A model generated the notes under the pieces. The model worked only from the letters and a program-made list of their open reading frames with translations. It had not been told where the DNA came from and searched no databases. Position numbers and translations under genes: made by a program. From Pomphorhynchus laevis (taxonomy: Eukaryota; Acanthocephala; Palaeacanthocephala; Echinorhynchida; Pomphorhynchidae), in NCBI GenBank assembly GCA_012934845.2, contig WNNJ02000174.1, positions 1 to 64,000 of the forward strand: 64,000 bases of DNA, read 5' to 3'. Below are positions 24,276 through 35,630 of this stretch, piece by piece. Within the stretch, counting starts at the first letter, position 1. Each line of letters starts with the position of its first letter.

Positions 24276-24545
24276 ATTCCTGAAAATATATGCCCGCCCG
24301 GAACCTCCAAAACAATTAGCGATTCCTGAATCAAAGAAAAGGGATGCCTCGGCCCATGCCGTTCCACCCATCAAGATTGGAAAACTCCTCAAAGCGAAGG
24401 ACAAAAGCGCCTCAATGGGAAATGAAAATAATGCCAGTGGGCAAGTGCCAACTCTGGATGGCGCTAGTGGTAAATGGAGTAACCCTTCACCCATAGCTCC
24501 GTCTAGGGATGAGGCAATCCCACCCAGCTGGCCTAACACAATGCT
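24276..24545 (+). other. Coding-like fragment leading into the 100-bp array
   Basis: Open for about 90 codons on the plus strand: LFLKIYARPEPPKQ..., rich in Pro, Ser, Lys and Asn, with GASGKWSNPSPIAPSRDEA before it runs into the first repeat unit. It could be ORF1 or leader sequence of a LINE whose 5' region contained the tandem repeat; no domain was recognised. Confidence 0.3.
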
Positions 24546-25966
24546 GAGTACTCGTCAGCCTTTTTCACTGAATATCCTTTAGTGGAATTCGGGAGGAGCT
24601 TCCGCCCTTAGACTTCTATCCGGTAGAGATGCGGATCACAATGCTGAGTACTCGTGAGCCTTTTTCACTGAATATCCTTTAGTAGAATTCGGGAGATGCT
24701 TCTGCCCTTAGACTCCAATCTGGTAGAGATGCGGATCACAATGCTGAGTACTCGTGAGCCTTTTTCACTGAATATCCTTTAGTGGAATTCGGGAGGAGCT
24801 TCTGCCCTTAGACTTCTATCCGGTAGAGATGCGGATCACAATGCTGAGTACTCGTGAGCCTTTTTCACTGAATATCCTTTAGTCGAATTCGGGAGGAGCT
24901 TCCGCCTTTAGACTTCTATCTGGTAGAGATGTGGATCACAATGCTGAATACTCGAGAGCCTTTTTCACTGAATATCCTTTAGTCGAATTCGGGAGGAGCT
25001 TCTGCCCTTAGACTTCTATCTGGTAGAGATGCGGATCACAATGCTGAGTACTCGTGAGCCTTTTTCACTGAATATCCTTTAGTCGAATTCGGGAGGAGCT
25101 TCTGCCCTTAGACTCCAATCTGGTAGAGATGCGGATCACAATGCTGAGTACTCGTGAGCCTTTTTCACTGAATATCCTTTAGTGGAATTCGGGAGATGCT
25201 TCTGCCCTTAGACTCCAATCTGGTAGAGATGCGGATCACAATGCTGAGTACTCGTGAGCCTTTTTCACTGAATATTCTTTAGTGGAATTCGGGAGGAGCT
25301 TCCGCCCTTAGACTTCTATCTGGTAGAGATGCGGATCACAATGCTGAGTACTCGTGAGCCTTTTTCACTGAATATCCTTTAGTGGAATTCGGGAGGAGCT
25401 TCTGCCCTTAGACTTCTATCTGGTAGAGATGCGGATCACAATGCTGAGTACTCGTGAGCCTTTTTCACTGAATATCCTTTAGTGGAATTCGGGAGATGCT
25501 TCTGCCCTTAGACTCCAATCTGGTAGAGATGCGGATCACAATGCTGAGTACTCGTGAGCCTTTTTCACTGAATATCCTTTAGTGGAATTCGGGAGGAGCT
25601 TCTGCCCTTAGACTTCTATCTGGTAGAGATGCGGATCACAATGCTGAGTACTCGTGAGCCTTTTTCACTGAATATCCTTTAGTGGAATTCGGGAGATGCT
25701 TCTGCCCTTAGACTCCAATCTGGTAGAGATGCGGATCACAATGCTGAGTACTCGTGAGCCTTTTTCACTGAATATCCTTTAGTGGAATTCGGGAGGAGCT
25801 TCCGCCCTTAGACTTCTATCTGGTAGAGATGCGGATCACAATGCTGAGTACTCGTGAGCCTTTTTCACTGAATATCCTTTAGTGGAATTCGGGAGGAGCT
25901 TCTGCCCTTAGACTTCTATCCGGTAGAGATGCGGATCACAATGCTGAGTACTCGTGAGCCTTTTTC
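24541..25966. repeat. Tandem array: 14 copies of a 100-bp unit
   Basis: Units start every 100 bp exactly (24541, 24641, ... 25841) with a partial unit of about 26 bp at 25941. The unit runs from atgctgagtactcgtgagcc through agtggaattcgggagg to ggtagagatgcggatcaca. Two versions alternate: one with ggaggagct and gacttctatc, one with gagatgct and gactccaatc; in the right half they tend to alternate, giving a 200-300-bp higher-order period. Homogeneity between units is very high, so amplification is recent. The array lies directly left of an L2-like LINE piece and may be its amplified 5' region. Confidence 0.95.
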
Positions 25967-25979
25967 TCCGTTTCCTCGA

Positions 25980-26875
25980 ACGAGGTTCTACTTCTGTTTC
26001 CTCTGAATATCGTGATGAAAACCTAAATATCCGTTGTCTCTATTACTTTATCCTACGAAGTAAGTGAACACCCTTCTGGCAGAATAAACTCACTTCTTCG
26101 GACCACGAGTCTACAAGGCGCAATTTAAACTAACTCCTCTCACGCTTTTTAACACATAGTAACATCGATCCAAACTTGTTTTCTTATTATCGTCAATTTA
26201 AGTCCGCTAATATTTTACAATCTATCCATTCAACTTTCCAATCATTGACTGACTCAATACAATTTTATCTTCCTGAACTCTCTACCTCCTTTCCGTTTCT
26301 TCTGACGAAATTTCAAAAGTTCTCCTTTCATTGACGTACAAATCTTCTCCTGTCGACCATATTCTTATGTACTTATTTAAGCTTATTTGCCATTCGGTAC
26401 CTCCAATTTTGACAACCTTGTTCAATTATAATATCTGAAGCGGCAGGTTTCTGTCAAACCTGAAATCTGCCATTGTTCGTCCACTTCTGAAAAAAAAACT
26501 CTTTTCCCTTCCTCATATTGTCCTATATCTCTTCTCCAAATCTTATCAAAAATCTTCGAACGTGTTGTGCTAAATTTCCATATCTCGACGAATCCCGTCT
26601 TGCTTCTTTATCCTTAAGATCATCTCATTCCATTTCTGCACTCCAAATTATTCGACAAATTACCGCCTCCGTTCCTTTCATTTTGCTGCTTCTCTTGCTT
26701 AGAATTCGCTTCCTTCTTACATTCGCTCGACGTCAATGTTCATACTATTCAAAATTCGTCTGCGGGATTTTTTTATCAGTTTGATAATTTTTAGTCATAT
26801 TTAGTGGGCTTGTAAGCACGCGTTGGCACGCATTTGCCACTCAAAATAAATTGTTTTATTTTTTTGAGAAATCTA
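25980..26875 (+). mobile_element. L2-like LINE fragment, internally deleted
   Basis: Shares text with the minus-strand copy at 38.4-39.7 kb: the segment around 26430-26580 (gttcgtccacttctgaaaaa, tcctatatctcttctccaaa) encodes SYCPISLLQILSKIFERVVL, the RT region after the fingers. It then jumps to sequence near the C-terminus of the same family (ccatatctcgacgaatcccg), so the middle of the RT is deleted. The 3' end near 26815-26870 carries gcttgtaagcacgcgttggcacgcatttgcca, the family terminus also seen at 40.6 and 46.9 kb. Confidence 0.7.
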
Positions 26876-26929
26876 TTTTGATTTGAGAAATATATTTTGA
26901 TAATCTATTTTGAGAACAACTGTGAGCTT

Positions 26930-28110
26930 TTGGCGGTTTATTATGAATGATCGAACTGCGTGAACAATCGCTACTGATCCGCATGGTGTACAACACCCTA
27001 GTTGGTATGGACGGAGGTGATCACCTACTTTTTGTGATATCCTTATACACAGTATCTTGACAGCAATGCGACGGAGTGTGCTCCCGGTTGCGATTGGGCG
27101 AATCCCGCCATCCTTTTTATTAAGAGTACATAAGGACGCCGAAAAAAAAGCTGCACTTCTTCCGCGACGAGATTGACATTGATAATACCATCGATTACAC
27201 GAGAAAGAGCGAGTTCCAGAGATGGAACTGCATCACCAGCGCTATAGGACATCATGTCTTTCAAGTGTTGACGGTGGAGTCTATCCATTCCATGTCCCGA
27301 ACCATTGGCGAAACTCGAAATGCCCTTCTTATCTCGAAAGAGTTGGAACGACTCGAATTTTCTGGAGGATAGTTTTGAGGAATGAAACTATCTCTTTGTG
27401 TGAAGGGTGCATTTCCTTAAAGGACTGGAACGAACTCTCTATATTGTCAGCAAAGGAGACACGAGCATCACCATCTGCAAGCTTGATAGAACATCACGAA
27501 AATCACCCTCTGCAAGCTTGATAGAAACTCGTTCGCACAAGGTTTTTGATTTTGGAGCCTTCAAATGGTTATTATTTTTCAGTGGTATACAGGGGTCCGA
27601 TTGTTGGGTAATCTAAAGGAAGCTATCATCAAACTTCAAAATTATATTCTTGATCATAGATGTAAGGGATCGCCCGGATGATTCACCTAATGTAAGTACG
27701 GGTCTAGAGAACATAAACAACCGAAGCCAACTTGTTGGACTGTTCTCATCCGTGCAGTCATTTAAGAGTCAGGTAAATGCCTTAGCTGTATGGTATCTAG
27801 CGCCCTTCGGTATTCTTTTCAAAACTGATTTAGGGAGATGCTGAGACAGCTGATCTAAGGTGGGTATGTCGTTCAATTTTAAGACATGAAGAGCTGGGTT
27901 ATTTGCAGTTTGTTGATGTTGTAATGCAGAAAGTGTACGACCAGACCCCTCACACCTGGAACGGAGGGGCCCGTGAACCCGGAATTTTCCAAATTTGGTG
28001 ATCCTGCAAGAAAATTTGCAAATTGGACATTCCCACTCGACAGGGACAGGTTGGGTGGAGTGGCTTGCGTCAGACTGAGGAGGCACAGACTCGGCAAGGT
28101 GCGGGTCACT
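26930..28110 (-). mobile_element. LINE fragment with zinc finger and HLKD-type RT
   Basis: Read leftward. The N-terminal frame (28086-27769) carries a finger WECPICKFSC and later PLRSRCEGSGRTLSALQHQQ; the next frames give SPTSWLRLFMFSRPVLTLG (about 27750-27690) and, at 27300-27043, the RT start GMDRLHRQHLKDMMSYSAGD. These phrases belong to a widespread invertebrate and plant LINE type with N-terminal zinc fingers, probably in the R2/NeSL-like half of the LINE tree, which uses a restriction-like endonuclease; the part that would carry that endonuclease is absent here. Decayed by several frame changes. Confidence 0.6.
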
Positions 28111-28249
28111 TATTATATGTGGGTATGACGATCCAGCGGCGGTTGATGATTTTGTCGCGAATCTGGGCTTACTTTGCTGCTTATCTACGTAGTCTGCCTT
28201 GTAAACTTTGTTATGTCCTTCGTGGATTCGTCGATGTGGTGTCCACTTA

Positions 28250-28400
28250 AAGTTGTTGAATGGGATTTGACACTTGTAGTTGTTGAAGCACTTGTAATCG
28301 TTGTACTCGATGGATTTTACGCGCTGTTAAATCGTTGTAATCGATGTAATCGTTGAGGTAATCGTTGTAATTTAAAATATGCTTTAAATTATCTAAAAAC
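28250..28400 (+). repeat. Short direct repeats of a gtaatcgttg motif
   Basis: The phrase aatcgttgta or close variants occurs five or six times (cttgtaatcgttgtactcg, aaatcgttgtaatcgatgt, aatcgttgaggtaatcgttg). It lies just left of LINE A and may be part of its 5' UTR, similar to the 16-bp repeats near the 5' end of the L2-like element at 44.6 kb. Confidence 0.5.
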
Positions 28401-28640
28401 AACAAATAAGTTGTTCTATCAATCAAGACGATTAAATGTTGGTTTAATGATAGTAATGCTCAAAAGCTTGTGTTGAGTTGTCTATACTTCTACTCAGTCG
28501 CCCACCAAAAGTAGTATATGTAAGTAGTATAACAAACTACTTACATTTGAGATAAATAACATACAATTATTGTGGGATAAAGAATTCTTTTGTTATAACT
28601 ACTTACAAGCTACGTATTGAAATTCAGTATTTAATAGTCA

Positions 28641-29831
28641 ATGGGACGTCCTAAAAAGTCTGGCTCAAAGAAGATAGAGTATGATTCTGATTCTTCCTTG
28701 ACCCAGCTGGAAGTTGGATGTGACACTGATGATTGCGATGTTTGGACAGTACTGATGGTTAAATCGTCCAGCATGTCCAAGTATCAGAGTGACAAATTCA
28801 TCTGCGGCTTCTGATGTGCCTTGACCCACCTGAAAGCATCTCTCCCAGTGGTATATTCAGGATTATCAGAGTATGTTGTACCTGGTAATGATGTTGCAAC
28901 CATGACAATTTCCCCGGACACCGATCCTAGATCTGATAAACGTGACCAAGATAGGCTTGTATTACCTGTAGCAAGAAGAGATAATGCTCATATTTCAACG
29001 AATCCGTGTACTTCATGCGAGTGCAACATTTCTAGTTACCCGGTATCCGATCGGTCGAACTTGAATAAGACATCCCATACTCACGCAAGAATTTTCTCGC
29101 CACATAGTCCCAACCGCTTTGTTAGACAAAATGATAACCCCGGGCTTGGATTGGAATCTAGCACTATTGCAATTGGACCTTGTGCCACTAGCACGATCTA
29201 CCCAAGTCCAACAGCACGATCTAAAAGCGCTGATGCAGCAACTTACCTAAACAAGTCTACGACTTCTGTCTCCCCGTTGAGTAGAGTCTCTCCTGCGGCA
29301 AGTTATCCGGTGCAGACACCTGACCTGCATGCACGTTCGAATAACATAAGGGGACGACATCTAACTTAAACAGATTAAGATGTATAATTTTCGCTAATAT
29401 CAACGAGTCCAAATCCGTCATTTCTCAAAGTCGTGTGAATGACGACGTTCTTTCAATGAGAAATATCTTGTCTAGTATTTTTCTAGATGGAAAGGAACAT
29501 TTAGCAGAATCCTTGAAGGTATTGGCCCTTCATAGAATAGGTAAATTATGATAATGGTAGAAATAGACTGCTTCGATTGGTCTGTGCTTCAAATGATCAA
29601 GCTAATATCATCCTTAGTAGAGCTTATAGACTAATGGGTAATTCTGTGCGAATATATAAGGATCTATCGGTTGAAGAGCGCGAACAACTATCTCTCGCTA
29701 AAAAAGAACTAAACGACATGCGTCAACAAGGTGAAAATGACCTCTGTATCCGAAATTTTCAGGTGGTCCGACGACGTCCAATTGTACGTTGGGATAAGTT
29801 AATCCTAAATACTCACTATGTAGCGTCTTAG
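28641..29831 (+). pseudogene. LINE A ORF1 with PHD-like Cys finger
   Basis: Starts MGRPKKSGSKKIEYDSDSSL. The finger reads VGCDTDDCDVWTVL ... KFICGF with a stop in place of the next residue, then CALTHL; the same C-x4-C-x2-W ... C-x2-C pattern opens ORF1 of LINE C and of the L2-like element. A Ser/Thr/Pro-rich middle (28821-29369) is followed in other frames by a conserved C-terminal domain, LSRAYRLMGNSVRIYKDLSV and LCIRNFQVVRRRPIVRWDKL (29577-29831). PHD-like fingers are known in ORF1 of CR1-group LINEs; the protein would be an RNA-binding chaperone. Broken by at least two changes. Confidence 0.7.
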
Positions 29832-29879
29832 GTGACTCAATTTCATTTCATGGTCCCCTGCATAAGACTTCAAAGAATA

Positions 29880-30600
29880 GTAGTAGATATCCCCTGAAAA
29901 TTGCATGTTCTAACGTTCGCAGCTTAGTCTCGAAGTTTGATGAGTTTAGTTGTTATTTGTCTCACAGCGATATGTCGATTTTTGCAATTACTGAAACTTG
30001 GCTACACAGTGGGAGTAGTGATGTTTGTGTTGCCATCCCAGGCTTCTCATTATTTAGAACAGACCGACATGATAAATGTATAGGTGGTGGAGTTGCCTTT
30101 TACGTCGCTAACAGAATTATCGTAAGGAACTCCATGTCATTTTGCGTCGGACGAATGAGGTTACTTTCTGTAATGATAGAATCAAGTGACATCACCATGA
30201 CCATTTGTGTATGCTATCGTGCTCCACGCTCATCTTGCTTATCACCAAGTTTAATTGAGTATCTTACTGATCTCACATAGTCGTCCAATTTTATCCTTCT
30301 TAGAGACTTCAATATTCCAAATATAACAGGGAATACCCTATTCGAATGTCATAAAGGTGAATGCCATTTGGACACCGAATTATGGAACTTTCTCGTTGAT
30401 GATCTATCTCTTATACAACACGTAACTCAGGCAACCAGGTTTATGGGACATAGTTCTTCCTTGCTAGATTAAGTTTTTAGTAAATATCTACTAGATGTCC
30501 ATGAAATTCAATATGATCCTCCCATAGGTCTTAGTGGCCATCTTGTCATTAAGTTTACTTCTAGTGACCTTGTCAATGTCTCCCCTGCCGAAACTAAACA
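29880..30600 (+). pseudogene. LINE A endonuclease domain
   Basis: EEP-type endonuclease of ORF2. Motifs: KIACSNVRSLVSKFDEF, FAITETWLHSGSSDV (catalytic E), GGGVAFYVANRI, ICVCYRAPRSS, RDFNIPN (normally GDFN), and SGHLVIKF near the end (normally SDH). A stop splits it near 30280 and another lies near 30470. The altered GDFN and SDH motifs suggest a dead enzyme even apart from the stops. Confidence 0.75.
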
Positions 30601-31329
30601 TCTGAGACGTAACTGGTACAAAGTGGATATTGATTTATTACGTACGCTCGCAATTAGAACGGGTCTTCACAATAGTGACATTACCCATGTCCGTGATTGG
30701 GATACGTTATCAGCTTCCCTCAAATATATCACAGACTGCGTCGCTCCATTGAAACCCTTACAAAACCTTGCTAAACGAAATCCTGCATGGTTTGACGATG
30801 AGTTATTGTGACTTTAAAGAACACGGAATAAACTCTTTAAATCATCTCTGAATAATCAGGCACTTCGGTTAGAATATCTACAGTATCGTCGTCGCTTCAA
30901 CTACATGAAATTGTTGAAGAGGCAAAAGCACGAATCGAAAATCCTGGAATTATATAAAGTTACTTCCAAGCTGTTCTGGAGCTATGTAAATAAAAGTAGA
31001 AAAGTTATTCTATCAATTTCACTTTTGACCCAAGACGGTAAAATTGCGATAGATCCTGATAAAGTTGTGAGTATGCTGGCAGAGGCCTTTGATCTTATTT
31101 GTCCCACTCCAATTACAGATTTTCGTCCAAAGCAAATTCTTGATACATTAGTCTCCCACATGCCATTAATTTTTCCAGCAGAGGTATCACGGGATTGCGT
31201 AAATTATCTTGTTACACGTCGGCTGGGCCGGACGACATTCATCCTTTTATTCTTCAAAAACTCCATGACCTGCTAGCATTCCCATTATCAGAAATGTTTA
31301 ACATGTCTATATCTACATGATACATTCCT

Positions 31330-32280
31330 GATCAGTGGAAGCGATCTCACATTACACCTATATACAAAAAAGGGAACAGAGAAGACCCGTCCAATTATCG
31401 TCCTGTAAGTCTGACAAGCGTTGTATGTAAATGCCTTGAAAGGTTCGTGTATAAATACATAACTTCTCATATGGATATATTTAAACTTCTGCACCCTTCT
31501 CAACATGGATTTCGCACTGGTCGATCATGCCTCAATAATTTAATTATGGCTCGTGAAAATTGGGCAGATGTAGTAGCGGATGGGTGTGGGGTCGATGTAA
31601 TTTTTATCGATTTTAGCCGGGCGTTTGACCGAGTACCACATGATCCTCTGCTAGTAGTTTTGGCTAAATACGGTATCGATCCCCATGTAGTTCGTTGGAT
31701 TAGTTCGTTCTTGAAGGGTCGGTCATATCAAGTGAGGCTAGGCAGTAGTGTTTCTTCACAACGTCATGTTTGTGCCGGAGTGCCTCAAGGTACGGTTCTC
31801 GGCCTTTTACTGTTCAACATTTTCCTTCAGGATCTGTTATTAAGACTGAGATGCAAAATCCTAGCGTTTGCGGATGACCTCAAGTTATGGCGGTGCATTC
31901 AATCGTATCATGACTGTTTTCTGTTCCAGGAAGATTTAGACAATATTGTTAGGTGCAGTAATGAGACAGGACTGATGTTAAATATATCAAAGTTATGCCA
32001 CATGGACTTAGGACATAAGAAATTTCCTTTCAGATATAAATTAAGTGCCGAGATAATTACGCAGGTACAATGCACAAGAGATTTGGGAATACTTGTGCAC
32101 AAGTCATTGAAGAGTCGTCCAAACACGGATAGAATCATACAAACGACCAGGAAACTTAGCTATGTGGTCGGGAGGTGTTTTTGTAATCCCTCGGCTTCCT
32201 GTCTTAAAATAATATATAATTCACTTATTCGTCCTATTATTGAATCCCTGCAGTATTTCCATGTACACGTGGTGAGATGA
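31330..32280 (+). pseudogene. LINE A reverse transcriptase
   Basis: RT of the CR1/jockey type. A 277-codon open segment (31447-32280) holds LHPSQHGFRTGRSCLNNLIM, motif A IFIDFSRAFDRVPHDPLL, motif B AGVPQGTVLGLLLFNIF and motif C LAFADDLKLWR with the catalytic DD intact. The last third, from 32196, belongs to the 452-bp block duplicated at 35090. Upstream fingers (31330-31440, frames giving DQWKRSHITPIYKKG and NYRPVSLTSVVCKCLER) are in a different frame. Confidence 0.8.
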
Positions 32281-32647
32281 ATGCGCTTGAAAATGTCCTC
32301 CGTAGGTTGACGAGATCGTGCCATTACCTCAGGTAATTGTCTTATAAGGACTGCTCGCGCAATATAGGAGTTCCTTCAGTCCGTACTAGTATAGTATGTC
32401 TTGATATTTTGTTTTATTTTATTTTGTTTTGATTTTATTTTATTTTGTTTTTGTATATATATCTCTGGAACAAACTTCCAGAGAATATCATGAACATATC
32501 AAATAGAGTGCACTTCAAGAAAACGCTAATTACATGGCTTTGCACAGATTCTAATTTCAATATCCTGTATCCGGATTACGATTTTGCTGACATAAAATTG
32601 GTTTTACCGTGAGCAGACAAAACAGCTGCATGGATATAGTCTTGTAT
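32196..32647 (+). repeat. 452-bp direct repeat, left copy (end of LINE A)
   Basis: Identical in length and, apart from one G/A difference in the tttta-rich part, in sequence to 35090-35541 (constant offset 2894, no indels). The unit spans the last codons of LINE A RT and its 3' UTR to cttgtat. LINE B fills the space between the copies exactly. Confidence 0.95.
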
Positions 32648-35089
32648 ATTATTATTATTATCAAGTTCAGACTTAGCCATAAGGCTTTAAGCCGATCACA
32701 CAATACAGAAAAAAAGATCAACCAAATGGGTAGGTTAGAAAAGGTGACAAATCAGCCTGGACGTATATCCAACGTCGAACCCTGTTTTTGAAAGCGAGGA
32801 AATTGGTGATGGCAGCGATAGGTTCAGGCAAACTATTCCAAACATCTACTGCCCGTTCAGACAGTCTGTAAAATTTTCGCAGCTTACCCGGTAATTTTTT
32901 AAAAAGCATCTTACAATGGCCTCGCAATCTCGAATTATCTCGAAATCTAACTACACCCAAAGGAAAGCCATCAGCTGAATGTACAATTTTCCAAAGTGTA
33001 ATCAGATCAAGAAAAAGATACCGATACCTCACTGATAAAACGTTCAAACATCTTAATCTTGAAATAAAGCTTCCTTGACAACACATCCGAGAAGCTCGTC
33101 TCATTACACTTTCCAAGTTATTCAACTCACTCCTGGTCGTTGGAAAGGTTGCCTGTACACAATACTCAAGATGTGGTCTTACTAGGGCACAATAAAGTTT
33201 GGCGAAGATTTGCGGCGATAATTTTGCAAAAGTCATTTTTATGCAGTATAAGGCACGTATCGCTTTTAACCGCGCGTGATCACTATTTGCTCTTGTCTTT
33301 AGCGATTCGTGAATTATCACTCCCAGGTCGGGATGTTCTGAGACTCGCTTGATTGAGTGTCCATTTATTTTGTAATCGAAATGAGTTTTATCTCTACCCA
33401 ATCTGATCCATACACATTTTGTCGCGTTGAGTATCAAGCCAGTGCTATTACACCAAGTCCCGATACGGTTAAGGTCACATTGTAAAAATTCACAATCCGC
33501 CTCGTTTTGGGTTGTTGCCCATATTTTAACATCGTCAGCAAATGCCAGGTGAGGACACTTTAACCTTAGGAGTAGGTCATTCAAAAAGATGATAAAGAGA
33601 AGTGGACCTAGGACCGTGCCCTGAGGAACACCCGAATGAACACGTCGAGCTGTTGACAAAACTTCATCTAATCGCACAACGAATGATCGATCCTCGAGAA
33701 ATGTCTTAATCCAGTTGCAAATTGTCGTAGGTACACCGTAATGACGTAGTAGTGAATCTAAACCAGCATGTGGAACTCTATCAAAGGCCTTAGAGAAATC
33801 AAGAAATATTATATCAACTGTAAGACCCGAACTAAGAGCAGCTACCCAATGTTCGCGAGCATTCAACAGATTAGTTAGGCACGAGCGACCAGGTCGGAAG
33901 CCGTGCTGAGAATCATCAAGAATTTGATATAAATTTAGATGTTCACGTATTCTCTTCGCAATGAGTCTCTCCATAATTTTAGAAATAACACTGGTAAGAC
34001 TAATTGGTCTAAAATCTGAACAAGTTAGTGCCAACTGTTTCTTTGGAATAGGTACAACAATTGCCCTTTTCCAATCATCAGGAATCCACGAATACTGTAA
34101 GCTTCGATGAAATAGAGACGTAAGGCTTGGAGCAATAATGTGCGACAGAGTACGCAAAAGAAAAGGGGATACACCATCTGGTCCTGCAGAGCCAAAACTA
34201 TTTAATTTATGGAGTTCAGACTGAACTTCAATGACATTAATAGGAGATATTGGTAAGTTAGATTGTAAGTTGGGCGGGTACTGTATCTGGTCAATATTCG
34301 ATTGCGAGGATGGAGATACTACAAAACTGCTTGCAAGAGCTTCCACAATAGCCTCCTTGTCAACTACATCACCACTTTCTAAACGTACACAATTAATCGT
34401 AGAAGGTAGGATTCGACGATGTCTAACGTATGCCCAAAAACGTTTAGGTGACCTGTTAATGTCAGAAGCAATACCCTCTTCAAATGTTTTTCTTTTTGAG
34501 CGTTTTAGTTGGTTGCATAGATTGCGAAGAGTTTTGTACTCACGGTGCGTAACAGTGTTACGTTGAGAGATTCGCCATAATCGATTTCTTTCCTTTATCG
34601 TAGTCTCCAACTCATTGTCGAACCACAATGGCGTTGTCGTCTTGTAAGCCCTATTTCTTATTGGTGCAAACGTATCCGAAATGGTTATGAGGTTACTGGT
34701 CACTAACGATAAATGATCATCAATTGGAAGATCAGCAGATCCGAAGTTCAGCTGATGACTATAGAGTTGGAGATCTTCCACATTTACTCGATTCCAATTA
34801 CGCTTTCCGATGCCACTGCACTTAGATCGTCGTTGTAAAGTGTGAGCAATCTGTACTGAAATCACACAATGGTCACTGGTTCCTAAAGGAGACTCGAAAT
34901 CAACTCTGATTACATCTTCAATGCGCTTGGTAAACCCAAGATCTAATATTGTCTCTGGTTGAGACGATATACATGTTGGCTGATTAATATGTTGGATCAG
35001 GAGAAGCTCTGCCAGCAAGAATTCAGCAAGCTCGCAGTTTTCGACATTATAGTAATACCGGTTGTTACTAATCCAGTTAACTTGAGGAA
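32648..35089 (-). mobile_element. LINE B: young 5'-truncated CR1-like element
   Basis: Minus-strand LINE with one uninterrupted ORF2 portion and a 3' end consisting of a short UTR and a (TAA)n tail (ttgataataataataat in its own sense) at 32648-32663. It is 5'-truncated inside the endonuclease domain at 35089. It is inserted in the 3' end of LINE A and bordered on both sides by the same 452-bp sequence. The lack of any stop in about 790 codons and the near-identity of the flanking repeats indicate a recent insertion. Confidence 0.9.
32718..35089 (-). CDS. LINE B ORF2: endonuclease end plus intact RT
   Basis: Open from the truncation point (35089) to a stop at 32718, about 790 codons; an internal TTG or later ATG would be needed for a start, so it is probably not translated as such. 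Order: end of the EEP endonuclease (WISNNRYYY ... LGTSDHCVISVQI, catalytic SDH intact); a linker with PLWFDNELETTIKERNRLWR and SPKRFWAYVRHRR; RT fingers DWKRAIVVPIPKK and FRPISLTSVISKIMERLIA; motif A IIFLDFSKAFDRVPHAGL; motif B SGVPQGTVLGPLLFIIFLND; motif C LAFADDVKIWA; thumb KTRANSDHARLKAIRALY; and a C-terminal tail with RAVDVWNSLPEPIAAI. All catalytic aspartates are present. Clade CR1/jockey-like. Confidence 0.9.
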
Positions 35090-35541
35090 TTCCTGTCTTA
35101 AAATAATATATAATTCACTTATTCGTCCTATTATTGAATCCCTGCAGTATTTCCATGTACACGTGGTGAGATGAATGCGCTTGAAAATGTCCTCCGTAGG
35201 TTGACGAGATCGTGCCATTACCTCAGGTAATTGTCTTATAAGGACTGCTCGCGCAATATAGGAGTTCCTTCAGTCCGTACTAGTATAGTATGTCTTGATA
35301 TTTTGTTTTATTTTATTTTGTTTTGGTTTTATTTTATTTTGTTTTTGTATATATATCTCTGGAACAAACTTCCAGAGAATATCATGAACATATCAAATAG
35401 AGTGCACTTCAAGAAAACGCTAATTACATGGCTTTGCACAGATTCTAATTTCAATATCCTGTATCCGGATTACGATTTTGCTGACATAAAATTGGTTTTA
35501 CCGTGAGCAGACAAAACAGCTGCATGGATATAGTCTTGTAT
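35090..35541 (+). repeat. 452-bp direct repeat, right copy
   Basis: Second copy of 32196-32647, with one mismatch. It begins exactly where LINE B ends (5' side) and carries the same LINE A RT tail and 3' UTR. Best read as a very long target-site duplication made when LINE B inserted. Confidence 0.9.
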
Positions 35542-35630
35542 GTTATAATTTTTTTAATGAGAGAAGATTTATTCAAGAAAAAAGAAATAAAATGTATATT
35601 ATATATGTAAATATGTTATATTTACATATA

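Larger units (their letters stand above)
28641..32647 (+). mobile_element. LINE A: CR1-like element, two ORFs, lightly degraded
   Basis: Nearly full-length two-ORF LINE. ORF1 (28641-29831) has an N-terminal Cys finger, ORF2 has an endonuclease (29880-30600) and RT (about 31330-32280), followed by a 3' UTR with tttta/tttttg repeats up to 32647. LINE B is inserted at its 3' end, and the last 452 bp are repeated at 35090-35541, so the original 3' flank resumes at 35542. A moderate number of stops and frame changes break both ORFs. Confidence 0.85.

Noticed and set aside
24192-24539. 115-codon minus-strand frame
   Set aside because: It is the shadow of the plus-strand frame at 24276-24545 and crosses the end of the LTR fossil.
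24541-25966. Regular repeats as a CRISPR array
   Set aside because: Units are contiguous 100-bp repeats with no unique spacers, no cas genes, and the host is an animal.
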